From Spirochaetales bacterium (GTDB lineage: Bacteria; Spirochaetota; Spirochaetia; JABEVK01), in assembly GCA_013044245.1 (NCBI GenBank), contig JABEVK010000005.1, forward strand, positions 1 through 36,499: a stretch of 36,499 nucleotides of DNA, given 5' to 3'. Position numbers and translations under genes: made by a program. The notes below the pieces were generated by a model that worked only from the letters and a program-made list of their open reading frames with translations, searched no databases and was not told the DNA's origin. Shown here one piece after another: positions 9,228-18,212 of the stretch (position 1 is its first letter; every line of letters starts with the position of its first letter).

Positions 9228-10592
9228 CTAAGTCGATGCCTGGTTTTTGATCCACCGACGAACCTTACCGGCTAAATAAAAGGAACCTGTTACTAAAACA
9301 GGGCCGCCGCGCGCTGAAAGAGTTTGCCACGCTTGTTCAGCATCGGCAAACTTTTCAAGGTGTGACGAAGAAACACCGGCACGTCGAAACGCTTCGGCCA
9401 TCGCGTCAATCGAACTGGGGCGTTCAGGACCTGGCGGACACACGATAACCCGGGAACAAACTCCGGCCAGGGCCTTGGTCATGCCCTCAAGATTTTTTCC
9501 GTCAAAGGCACCAAACAACAAGGTTGCATCGCGTGTACCCACTTGTTGCCACGTCTGCGCTGCCGCAAGGGCGGATTGCTCGGTATGGGCCCCGTCAATC
9601 ACAATCAACGGGTCCTGTGATACAATTTCCATTCGACCAGGCAGCGAAGTGTTGGCCCAGCCGGCTTCAATCAGAGATGAAACTGGTAATTCGGGCGCAT
9701 ATTCTTGAGCCCATACCCAAAAAGCGAGAGCCGCCGCCACGGCGTTTTGTGCCTGGTGCTGGCCCCACACCGGTAGGCAAGCCGACCACTCGGTCCCTTG
9801 CTTTAACCGTACCGCCAGCCTGGTTCCACCGGGGAACAGTTCTGTCTCGAGCGAAGAAACCTCTGTTGAGAAATTCCAAAGGCGAAGTCCTAATTCGTGG
9901 GCTCGGGCCTGAAAAACGGCTTGGGCCTCGGGGTTTTGTGGGGTGACAATCACGGGTACACCCGGCTTGAGAATTCCTGCCTTTTCGCCAGCAATTTGCG
10001 TCAGTGTAGAGCCTAAAATCTCGGTATGTTCATATTCGATCAGGGTTAACACACAAACCTGAGGCCGGCATACGTTCGTCGCATCCAGACGACCACCCAG
10101 GCCAGTTTCGAGCACGGTACTGCCACAGTGTTTCTGAAAGATAAGAAAGGCACCTAGTGTCAAAAGCTCAAAAGTCGTGGGCGGGCCGCCCCAGTGTTGG
10201 GCAAAATCCTTTTTCCCTGAATCGCCCAAGTCGGTATCAAACGCCTGGAGTCTGCTAAAGGCACTTTCATACGACTCTGAAGCAAAAAACTCCCCTGCTA
10301 GAGTGATACGTTCCCGCCAATCACTCAAATGCGGCGACGTAAACAGGCCTGGCTTGAGTCCGGCTTGATGCAAAATTGACGCTAAAAAGGCAGCCGTCGA
10401 GCCCTTTCCCTTAGAGCCTGCCAGATGAAATACCGGCTTCGGTAACGCGGGCGCGCCGGTGTCGTCGGCTAGACCCAGGGCTTTCGTTAAGGCAGTCATC
10501 CGGTCAAGCCGCCAGACTCGAGGCATTTGAGCAGGGACTTTTTCAAGGTTGGTAAAGGATTCCAACCAGGGCCAAATTTCTGGTAGCGTCAC
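9228..10592 (-). CDS. folC: Bifunctional folylpolyglutamate synthase/dihydrofolate synthase
   Basis: FHLAGSKGKGSTAAFLASIL, GLFTSPHLSDWRERI, VLETGLGGRLDATNV, VIDGAHTEQSA. Confidence 0.93.
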   Translation of the reverse strand: MTLPEIWPWLESFTNLEKVPAQMPRVWRLDRMTALTKALGLADDTGAPALPKPVFHLAGSKGKGSTAAFLASILHQAGLKPGLFTSPHLSDWRERITLAGEFFASESYESAFSRLQAFDTDLGDSGKKDFAQHWGGPPTTFELLTLGAFLIFQKHCGSTVLETGLGGRLDATNVCRPQVCVLTLIEYEHTEILGSTLTQIAGEKAGILKPGVPVIVTPQNPEAQAVFQARAHELGLRLWNFSTEVSSLETELFPGGTRLAVRLKQGTEWSACLPVWGQHQAQNAVAAALAFWVWAQEYAPELPVSSLIEAGWANTSLPGRMEIVSQDPLIVIDGAHTEQSALAAAQTWQQVGTRDATLLFGAFDGKNLEGMTKALAGVCSRVIVCPPGPERPSSIDAMAEAFRRAGVSSSHLEKFADAEQAWQTLSARGGPVLVTGSFYLAGKVRRWIKNQAST

Positions 10593-10597
10593 GGTGG

Positions 10598-11902
10598 TTA
10601 ATGTTCTCCCCGTTTGCGAAAGGCGTCCGCGTGGGTGATGAACCCTTCGTAGTCAGCCAACGTGGTTACCGGGAGCTTGAGCTCGTCGTACGCCTGACCG
10701 GTGGCAAAAATGACCGAACTGGATTTCATAAAGTCGCGAACACCGAGGGGTCCAAAGGTTTTTGCTTTTCCCCCCGTGGGTAAAATAGCATTGGGTCCGC
10801 CTGCATAGTTCGCAGCGGAAAAGGGAAGGTTTTCGCCCAGCAAAATCTCGGAGGCATTGCGAATCAAATTGAGGGTAGCAAAAGGTTCGGCAGTCTGAAT
10901 CGATAGGTGTTCGGGGGCAAACTGATTAATGATTGAAGCGCCCTCTTCGATAGAATCACAAACTAAAATCGCTCCGTAGCCTGAAAATACATCGCGAACG
11001 AAGGTACGCCGGGGTTCTTCAAGCCCCTCGGCCAGAGCCCCCACATACTGAGCGGTTTGCCGCGCCAACTCGGCTGAATCGGTCACCAGCAAAACTGCCG
11101 AATCACTGCCATGTTCCGCTTCGACCATCAGGTCCAAAGCGAGTTTCCAAGGGAGAGCGGAGTCGTCAGCAAGCACTGCCGCTTCGGAGGGCCCGGCCGG
11201 GAGGCCAACATCTACTTTGTCCGAGACTAGGCGCTTTGCGGCGGCGACATAACGACTGCCGGGCCCGGTAATCTTGACGACTGGAGCCAAGGTTTCCGTG
11301 CCCCAGGCCAAAGCGGCAATGGCTTGTGCCCCCCCCACTTTATAAAATTCGTGGACGCCGCATAATTGCGCGGCATAAAGGCAAGCCGGATCAATCGAAC
11401 CATCGGCCAACGGTGGTGACACCATCACGATTCGCTCCACTCCTGCCAGAACTGCGGGAACTGCCTGCATGTAAACCATTGAAGGAAAACTCCCCCGGCC
11501 TCGGGGAACATACAACCCTACCGATTCAATCGCGGAGGGGCGCTCACCAGCCATAAGACCAGGGCGCACTTCTACCCAAGTCATCCCCACGGGCTTTTGA
11601 CCCTGGTGGTAGGTCTGAATGTTTTTAATAGCATAGTGGAGGGCTTCTTTGACGGCTTGGGGTAAAAGGCGTTCCGCCTGAGCAAACTCTTCCGGCGTCA
11701 CTCGCAGGCCCTTTCCGGTTAAGTCAGCACCATCAAAACGGCGAGCGTAATCTCGTAAAGCAGAGTCGCCTCGGGTGCGTACCTCTTTAATGATCGCTTC
11801 AACCGCCGGTGCAACCTCGGCAATATCCTGTTCGGAGCGTTGAAAGAGACTGTGCCGTTCTTCGGGATTCAGGTCGCTCCAACGGCGTACGGGAATGGTC
11901 AT
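10598..11902 (-). CDS. hisD: Histidinol dehydrogenase (start at MTIPVRRW, RBS ggaggatcccc)
   Basis: GLYVPRGRGSFPSMVYMQAVPA, FYKVGGAQAIAALAWGTET, GPGSRYVAAAKRLVS, LPAGPSEAAVLAD, QFAPEHLSIQT. Confidence 0.95.
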   Translation of the reverse strand: MTIPVRRWSDLNPEERHSLFQRSEQDIAEVAPAVEAIIKEVRTRGDSALRDYARRFDGADLTGKGLRVTPEEFAQAERLLPQAVKEALHYAIKNIQTYHQGQKPVGMTWVEVRPGLMAGERPSAIESVGLYVPRGRGSFPSMVYMQAVPAVLAGVERIVMVSPPLADGSIDPACLYAAQLCGVHEFYKVGGAQAIAALAWGTETLAPVVKITGPGSRYVAAAKRLVSDKVDVGLPAGPSEAAVLADDSALPWKLALDLMVEAEHGSDSAVLLVTDSAELARQTAQYVGALAEGLEEPRRTFVRDVFSGYGAILVCDSIEEGASIINQFAPEHLSIQTAEPFATLNLIRNASEILLGENLPFSAANYAGGPNAILPTGGKAKTFGPLGVRDFMKSSSVIFATGQAYDELKLPVTTLADYEGFITHADAFRKRGEH

Positions 11903-11940
11903 GGGGATCCTCCGCTTTTCTTTATACAAAATTACGCGGA

Positions 11941-12633
11941 CTACCGAAAGTCCCCTAATTGGACTGGGGGAACACGAGGAGCTCGCGGAGCCAAGGGGGC
12001 TTGTGGTACCGGCGGTTGGTCAGAAGAGGTAGCCTTCGTGGGGTGTTTTTGGGGGAGTTCATACAGTACCAAGGATACTTGGCGTACCCCCCGAGAGTCT
12101 TTTGTGCCCCAAAGCCCTATAGGTGTGCCGCCCTGTTCAATTAAAAGGGTTATGACACGAGTGGCCTCAGATTTTGTCGCACTACGACCGTGAATAGCGC
12201 CAGGAACAACCTGCCCGGACCAAGTGCCATCCTTCCACGCCTTCCACAAAATTTGCATTTCGGCGATAAAACTGCGCTCGGGGGTCAGAACCAGCAAAAG
12301 CCTTAAACCTAGTGGTAAAAACCCTGGGCGTTCCACCCGGACAATATGCCGAGGAACCGGGCCTAACCAACTTCCTCCCCGAGAATCTAAAAGCCGGCCG
12401 TTACGCCAACTTGCCGTCAAGGGCGCAAGCGATGTTAGGGCACCTTCTGCGGGCAAAAAGAAGCCCGTCAGAACCCGACGTTCTTGGTTTTGTTGCGTCG
12501 TATCAAAGAGTTCACCCCCTGGTCTATCGGGGGCCGGCAAAGGAAGGGTTAACTCGTCAGAAAAGGCATTAGCTGTTACGAACGCAAGTACAAGAACGGC
12601 CCAACGACGAGCCGTTCCTGAATGACACTTCAT
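11941..12633 (-). CDS. Exported hypothetical protein (start at MKCHSGTARRWAVLVLAFVTANAFSD, overlapping upstream stop)
   Basis: signal peptide; 4-nt overlap with upstream gene consistent with translational coupling. Confidence 0.65.
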   Translation of the reverse strand: MKCHSGTARRWAVLVLAFVTANAFSDELTLPLPAPDRPGGELFDTTQQNQERRVLTGFFLPAEGALTSLAPLTASWRNGRLLDSRGGSWLGPVPRHIVRVERPGFLPLGLRLLLVLTPERSFIAEMQILWKAWKDGTWSGQVVPGAIHGRSATKSEATRVITLLIEQGGTPIGLWGTKDSRGVRQVSLVLYELPQKHPTKATSSDQPPVPQAPLAPRAPRVPPVQLGDFR

Positions 12634-13211
12634 TCTGTTCCAGGGCCCAGATCGAGTATCATGGGTGAAACCCTTTTGGGAATAGTATTTTGGGGGCCAG
12701 GATTGATCCATTGCACCGGGAGTGGGCTTTGTGCAACCAACGCGGCCCCATAGGCGCCGTAGCGCATGGGTTTTCCTTCAATTAAATCACGAGTGTCGGG
12801 GTACTCAACATAGGCCAGAAGTTTATTGGCATTCACCACAACGTGGCTAATGTTAGGAGGAAAAACCAACGTTTGTGAGTCAAACACCACCAAGAGCATA
12901 AAGTGCGACCAGTCAATTTGGGGGTTGAGTGCCAGGGCGTTGTGTGTCGGCCCGGTAGGCCCGTTCTTGTCGATGTCTTGCGAGGGGAGTAGCGCAACGA
13001 ACTTTTCAAAATCCGCCTGGGAACGTATGACCATAGGGTCAGGAGCCTTCGCCTCGACGTCGGTGGTGACATCAAGCTTGCAAGGACCGGTAAAGCGTTC
13101 AATAACCGCCAAGCCTTGGTTGGGGAACGAGGCACGGGACAGAACCTCTTGAGTCCAGCCCGTGCTAGCAAATCCTGTTAAAAATACGATCCAGAGAAAA
13201 TTTATTCGCAC
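12630..13211 (-). CDS. Exported hypothetical protein, weak resemblance to PrcB C-terminal-type domain
   Basis: signal peptide MRINFLWIVFLTGFASTGWTQ; core SQADFEKFVALLP...IDWSHFMLLVVF. Confidence 0.65.
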   Translation of the reverse strand: MRINFLWIVFLTGFASTGWTQEVLSRASFPNQGLAVIERFTGPCKLDVTTDVEAKAPDPMVIRSQADFEKFVALLPSQDIDKNGPTGPTHNALALNPQIDWSHFMLLVVFDSQTLVFPPNISHVVVNANKLLAYVEYPDTRDLIEGKPMRYGAYGAALVAQSPLPVQWINPGPQNTIPKRVSPMILDLGPGTE

Positions 13212-13943
13212 TTAAGGTGTTCCGACGGCTGAAAGTTTCCAGTTGTCGCCGACACGGCTAAATAAGAAGGTCAAATGAGGACCCCAGAAGGGCATGGCTG
13301 TTAAGCTGGTGTCAGCCTTCGGTTGCGTATCGACACTGACTAGGTACGAAGGCCCTTCTGACTGAGGAACGGCTGTAACCGTCAAAGTCTTCATCTGGAA
13401 CATCTGCTCGGGCGAAACAGCTACCGGTGGATACTTTTGCAAAAAATCCTGGGCTTGGGCTTGAGCCTGGGTGTCTGTAACGGTGAGGGGTTGGCCACCG
13501 TGACCAGTCACGATCACATTTTTGTCAAGAAGAGAAGAAAGCCCCGTAGGGTCACCTTCGAGGTAGGCACTCAGAAGCTGTGAAAACTCAAACCGGACAA
13601 TTTTTTCACCCTGAAGGTTTTGCTTCACAACGGCGGGGATGACGGGAACGCTTTTGAGCGTTGTCACCGGCGGAGGTAATGTTAACTGTTCTTTGGTGGC
13701 GGGGGCATGTGAGCCCGGGCGGTAACCCGGATAAATCTCTTTTGCGGCGGCTATAAATTCTTCACCACGAGACTTATCCCCTAAATGAACAAATTTTTGG
13801 CCCACTTGGTAGTAGGCATCGGCTAAATCCCATTTCCGGGCCGCAATAAGTTGATCAACAGGACTTTCGGCAAACGCCAAATCGGAACCCAAAATTCCAA
13901 AGACGGCAAGAGCGCTGACGAGCATAATGACCTTCGTCTTCAC
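13212..13943 (-). CDS. Exported hypothetical protein, possible NTF2-like C-terminal domain (GTG start)
   Basis: signal peptide LVSALAVFGILGSDLAFA; C-term SAYLEGDPTGLSSLLDKNVIV...FLFSRVGDNWKLSAVG. Confidence 0.65.
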   Translation of the reverse strand: MKTKVIMLVSALAVFGILGSDLAFAESPVDQLIAARKWDLADAYYQVGQKFVHLGDKSRGEEFIAAAKEIYPGYRPGSHAPATKEQLTLPPPVTTLKSVPVIPAVVKQNLQGEKIVRFEFSQLLSAYLEGDPTGLSSLLDKNVIVTGHGGQPLTVTDTQAQAQAQDFLQKYPPVAVSPEQMFQMKTLTVTAVPQSEGPSYLVSVDTQPKADTSLTAMPFWGPHLTFLFSRVGDNWKLSAVGTP

Positions 13944-14880
13944 GGTGATTCCCCCTGGTATGAAATCTATCGGGTTTATTATACTTCAAGACGTGGCACT
14001 TAGCAATCTTTCCTTTGAGGAATCGGGCTCGTTGGTCTTTCAACGGAGTCGAACAGAACTGGTTTTTCATCTTCTTTCAGCCTCGTTGTGCGCCGTTGCC
14101 AGTATCGCGGCATGGTATGCCACCGTTATCAAGCCTTGGCCTTGGTCGTGGCTCCTGGCTATAGGGTTGGTATCTGTGGTACTTTTTTTGACCTCGGCGT
14201 TTAGATCCCTAAGAAAATTTTACCTTGTTACCGAGTCGCAGGGGTTAGAGGTGCGCTGGAAAAACTGGGGACGCTGGCATAGGCTCGTTGTGGCCAATCT
14301 TGTAGAGCTAAAATCTATTCCCTGCTGGCGACGAACCTTGTTGGTGACCCCGGAACAAACCTTGGTGCTTCCTCATCAGCTGTCGGGGTGTGAGTTTCTT
14401 TTGAAACGTCTACGGCAAGCGCGCCCCGACTTGCTTCCTTCGCCGAAAGAAATCGAGCAGAATTTGTCGCTGGTTTTGAGAGCGTCTTTGGTACCCAGTG
14501 TTTTCTATGTGCTATTTATGGGGGCAATAGTCGGTGCTGCCTGGGCCTTGCTTCCCTTGAATGCTCAGTACTTTACACTCTTTTTCCTAGTTTTCCCTTT
14601 GTTTCGCCTGCTTTGGCGGACACCTCGTCGGTACTACATCACCGACCAGGGAGTTACCGTGTTCTTTTGGGTCACCAAAAAAGTCTGGCTCTGGTCAGAA
14701 GTTGAAAGTTGGTCAGAAGATACCTATGCGTCTACGGCCGCTTCCTTCTACTTAATGAAGTTCCTTTTTCGAGGGGGAAGTGTTGTTTTAGATGAAAGTC
14801 TGTTAGTGACGCCCCTTCATCCTTACAAAGATTGGATACTCAACCGTTTTTTTTCCTCGGGAAACTCAGTATATTTCTAG
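13927..14880 (+). CDS. Membrane protein with two TM-pair/bPH-like modules (true start uncertain; ATG 13960 or GTG ~13995 possible)
   Basis: repeated organisation: hydrophobic pair then RKFYLVTESQGLEVRWKN.. and RRYYITDQGVTVFFWVTKK..; 1 nt gap to clpS. Confidence 0.65.
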   Translation: MTFVFTVIPPGMKSIGFIILQDVALSNLSFEESGSLVFQRSRTELVFHLLSASLCAVASIAAWYATVIKPWPWSWLLAIGLVSVVLFLTSAFRSLRKFYLVTESQGLEVRWKNWGRWHRLVVANLVELKSIPCWRRTLLVTPEQTLVLPHQLSGCEFLLKRLRQARPDLLPSPKEIEQNLSLVLRASLVPSVFYVLFMGAIVGAAWALLPLNAQYFTLFFLVFPLFRLLWRTPRRYYITDQGVTVFFWVTKKVWLWSEVESWSEDTYASTAASFYLMKFLFRGGSVVLDESLLVTPLHPYKDWILNRFFSSGNSVYF

Positions 14881-14881
14881 T

Positions 14882-15193
14882 ATGGGATTATTACAGAACT
14901 TCGACACGGATCTGATGACACGGTCTAGGAAGGCTGTTCAGGAACCCCCACGGTACACCTGTATGCTTCACAACGACCATTTCACCACCCGTGAATTTGT
15001 TGTGTACGTCCTAGTGACGGTGTTTCAGCTGTCCGAAACTGCCGCTCAGAAGAAGATGATGGAAGTGCACCGCCAGGGAAAAGGCAGCGTGGGGAATTAT
15101 GCGTACGATATCGCCCGTACGAAAGCGATGCTTACCGAAAAGCTCGCTAAAGAAAACGAGTATCCCCTGAAATGCACTGTGGAGCCTATATGA
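14882..15193 (+). CDS. clpS: ATP-dependent Clp protease adaptor ClpS
   Basis: PPRYTCMLHNDHFTTREFVVYVL...MMEVHRQGKGSVGNYAYDIARTKA...ENEYPLKCTVEP. Confidence 0.93.
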   Translation: MGLLQNFDTDLMTRSRKAVQEPPRYTCMLHNDHFTTREFVVYVLVTVFQLSETAAQKKMMEVHRQGKGSVGNYAYDIARTKAMLTEKLAKENEYPLKCTVEPI

Positions 15194-17490
15194 AAATTTC
15201 TCATGAACTGCAAGCTGTTTTTAATTTGGCCTTTGAAGAAGCCAAAGCTAAACAACACGAATTTCTTACCCCCGAGCACCTCTTGATGGCTTCGTTGCAA
15301 TTTGAAGCGCAAGTTCGCCTTTTAAAGGCGGTAGGAACAGATATTCGCGAATTAAAAGGATTGGTCGAAACTTACATAGAAAAAGAAATTCCCATGGCGG
15401 AAGGGGCCGAGCCGGTTCAATCGGTGGGTTTTCAGACAGTTATTGAACGCGCGATTATGCACTCGGTATCGGCGCAGAAAGAAGACGTGGAAACCGGCGA
15501 TATTTTAGTGTCCATGCTTGATGAAAAAGATAGCTATGCGTCGTTTGCCCTGCGTTCGTGCGGGGTTCAAAAGTTAGCTTTGCTCGAAGTGTTGTCGCAC
15601 GGCTTTCCCGAAGACCAAGACCAAGACGAAGACGAAGCAGAAATGGCCGATTCGCTAGGTCAAGAAGAAGCCTTCTCAGGTGAGACAAAACCAGGCAAAA
15701 AAAAGAAAACCTTTTTAGAGCAGTTTACCACCGACTTAACCGAGGCTGCCCGTCAAGGTAAACTTGAGCCTCTGATTGGGCGAGCGGACATTTTAGAGCG
15801 GACGATTCAAGTTCTATGTCGTCGCCTCAAGAACAACCCCATTCACGTTGGTGACCCCGGTGTGGGTAAAACGGCAGTAACCGAGGGGTTGGCCCAACGG
15901 ATCGTGGCCGGTGAAGTTCCCCCAGCGCTCAAAGATTTTACTCTGTTTTCGCTGGATATGGGCGCTTTGATTGCCGGTACGAGGTACAGAGGGGACTTTG
16001 AAGAACGGCTGAAAAAGGTTATTGACGAATTGTTGGCTCGGGACAAGATCATTCTGTTTATTGACGAGATCCATACCATTGTCGGGGCAGGAGCGGTTTC
16101 AGGAGGCTCGATGGATGCTTCTAATCTTCTTAAGCCAGCGTTGGCCTCGGGGAAACTGCGCTGTATTGGCTCGACTACCTTCGATGAATACAAAAAATAC
16201 TTTGAACGCGATCGAGCTTTGTCTCGGCGTTTTCAAAAGATTGACGTAGGCGAGCCAACCCCGGCTGAAGCTGTCGAAATCTTGAAAGGTCTGCGGTCTA
16301 AGTATGAAGAATTTCACAAGGTGCGCTACTCGGATGAAGCCTTAGAAAGTGCGGTCGACCTCTCTCATCAGTTTCTCAATGAAAGACACCTTCCCGACAA
16401 GGCCATTGATGTGATTGATGAGGCCGGGGCATGGGTGGCCAACTTTTTGTACCCCGTCTGGGAATCACAGGATTTTAAGCCGGTAACTCCCCTTGAAATC
16501 GAAAAGGTTTTGGCAAGAATGGCCAGAATTCCTGAAAAATCTGTTACCACTAACGAAAAGGATCGTCTGTCGAACCTTCAGATTCGATTAAAGGAACAGA
16601 TTTTTGGTCAAGATGCTGCAGTAGCCGAGGTGGTGAACGCCATAAAACGTTCCCGAGCTGGCTTTAAGAAACCTGGTAAGCCCGTTGCTAGCTTTTTGTT
16701 TGTGGGCCCGACGGGAGTCGGAAAAACCGAACTTGCCCGTTCTTTGGCTAATGAGTTGGGTTTAACGGTACATCGGTTCGATATGAGCGAATACCAAGAA
16801 AAGCACACCGTAAGCCGGTTGATAGGCTCTCCGCCCGGTTACGTGGGCTACGACGAAGGCGGTCAGCTCACCGATGCAGTGCGTAAGACGCCTCATTGTG
16901 TGGTTTTGCTCGACGAGATCGAAAAGGCCCATACCGATATCTTTAACATTCTGTTGCAGATTATGGATTATGCCACCTTGACGGATAATCAGGGCAGAAA
17001 AGCAGATTTTCGCAACGTGATCTTGATCATGACGTCAAACGCCGGGGCACGTGATGTGGGGCGTAGTTTGATCGGGTTTGAAAGCCGTATTGTTCCCGGT
17101 ACTGAGATTCAGCGTGCGGTCGAAAAAACCTTTGCTCCGGAGTTTCGCAACCGCCTGGATAAGGTTGTCGTTTTTGGCCGTCTGCCCACCGAGGTCGTAG
17201 AAAACATCGTCCGTAAAGAGCTTGCCGAGTTTCAACACCTTCTTGAAGAAAAGAAGGTCGTGCTTGATCCGACGCCGCAAGCGGTAGCCTGGCTGGCCGA
17301 GAAGGGCTATTCGGAAGAATTTGGTGCTCGTAATATTGCCCGCACTGTTGAAGAGCACGTTAAGTCTTGGTTTGTCGATGCCGTTCTGTTTGGTGACCTT
17401 GAAAAGGGTGGTGTAGCTCAGTTGGTTGTTGAAAACGGCCAGCTTGTGATTCACACGCAGGCCTCTTCGGGTGATGGAATTGGGGCCTGA
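15190..17490 (+). CDS. clpA: ATP-dependent Clp protease ATP-binding subunit ClpA (start at MKISHELQ; ATGA overlap with clpS stop)
   Basis: two AAA+ modules: HVGDPGVGKTAVTEGLAQRIV, ILFIDEIHTIVGAGAVSGGSMDASN; FVGPTGVGKTELARSLA, GSPPGYVGYDEGGQLT; ClpP-binding IGF loop SLIGFES. Confidence 0.96.
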   Translation: MKISHELQAVFNLAFEEAKAKQHEFLTPEHLLMASLQFEAQVRLLKAVGTDIRELKGLVETYIEKEIPMAEGAEPVQSVGFQTVIERAIMHSVSAQKEDVETGDILVSMLDEKDSYASFALRSCGVQKLALLEVLSHGFPEDQDQDEDEAEMADSLGQEEAFSGETKPGKKKKTFLEQFTTDLTEAARQGKLEPLIGRADILERTIQVLCRRLKNNPIHVGDPGVGKTAVTEGLAQRIVAGEVPPALKDFTLFSLDMGALIAGTRYRGDFEERLKKVIDELLARDKIILFIDEIHTIVGAGAVSGGSMDASNLLKPALASGKLRCIGSTTFDEYKKYFERDRALSRRFQKIDVGEPTPAEAVEILKGLRSKYEEFHKVRYSDEALESAVDLSHQFLNERHLPDKAIDVIDEAGAWVANFLYPVWESQDFKPVTPLEIEKVLARMARIPEKSVTTNEKDRLSNLQIRLKEQIFGQDAAVAEVVNAIKRSRAGFKKPGKPVASFLFVGPTGVGKTELARSLANELGLTVHRFDMSEYQEKHTVSRLIGSPPGYVGYDEGGQLTDAVRKTPHCVVLLDEIEKAHTDIFNILLQIMDYATLTDNQGRKADFRNVILIMTSNAGARDVGRSLIGFESRIVPGTEIQRAVEKTFAPEFRNRLDKVVVFGRLPTEVVENIVRKELAEFQHLLEEKKVVLDPTPQAVAWLAEKGYSEEFGARNIARTVEEHVKSWFVDAVLFGDLEKGGVAQLVVENGQLVIHTQASSGDGIGA

Positions 17491-18208
17491 TCCAGATTTT
17501 CCGTATTTAAATTGGGACGAATGGTTTACCTTCCCGAAGCCAAAGCCGCGAAGTTCGCTGGTGGTTTCGGGGGGTAACCTTTCGCCGGGTATGCTCTTAT
17601 CTGCTTACCGCCAAGGTTGTTTTCCTTGGTATTCCGAAGGAGAGCCTTTGCTGTGGTGGAACCCAAATCCACGGTTTGTGCTTTTTCCGACCAAGCTTCA
17701 TATCGGCGATACACTACGAAAAACCTTAAAAAAAAGCCCTTACGTAGTGACCTTTGATACTGCCTACGAGCAGGTGATTCGCTCGTGCGCAGGAACAAAG
17801 CGTCCCGGACAAGACGGAACCTGGATTACCGAAGACGTGGTACAGGGATATCTTGAGCTTCACCGCCTAGGTTTTTCACACAGTACTGAAGTTTGGGTCG
17901 AAGAAAAGGATCAACGACAGTTGGTGGGTGGGCTATTTGGAGAACTTTTAGGCCAGCTTTACTTTGGGGAATCGATGTTTTCACATCGCTCAAATGCTTC
18001 AAAAGTAGGCTTTATTCAAACGGTTGATTTGTTAACAAGCCGGTTTGCTGTTCAGCTGATTGACTGCCAGGTATACACTGACTACCTGTCAAGCTTTGGG
18101 GCCGAAGAGATTCCCCGGCCCGTCTTTCTTGAGTCCGTGTCAACCTTAACCGAGGCCTGGACTGAGAACCGTGGGCCTTGGACGCTGACAATAAGCGAGA
18201 AAAACTAG
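17471..18208 (+). CDS. aat: Leucyl/phenylalanyl-tRNA-protein transferase
   Basis: LLSAYRQGCFPWYSEGEPLLWWNPNPRFVLFPTKLHI, TWITEDVVQGYLELHRLGFSHSTEVW, GLFGELLGQLYFGESMFS. Confidence 0.95.
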   Translation: MMELGPDPDFPYLNWDEWFTFPKPKPRSSLVVSGGNLSPGMLLSAYRQGCFPWYSEGEPLLWWNPNPRFVLFPTKLHIGDTLRKTLKKSPYVVTFDTAYEQVIRSCAGTKRPGQDGTWITEDVVQGYLELHRLGFSHSTEVWVEEKDQRQLVGGLFGELLGQLYFGESMFSHRSNASKVGFIQTVDLLTSRFAVQLIDCQVYTDYLSSFGAEEIPRPVFLESVSTLTEAWTENRGPWTLTISEKN

Positions 18209-18212
18209 AGTC

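Noticed and set aside
9524-9946. 140-aa plus-strand ORF inside folC
   Set aside because: Antisense shadow of folC; no domain signature.
12224-12625. 133-aa plus-strand ORF opposite an exported hypothetical gene
   Set aside because: Basic, low-complexity translation typical of antisense frames; the minus-strand gene has a signal peptide and coupled start.
15843-16193. Antisense ORFs in clpA (15843-16193, 17035-17454 and others)
   Set aside because: Mirror frames of conserved AAA+ motifs; no independent evidence.
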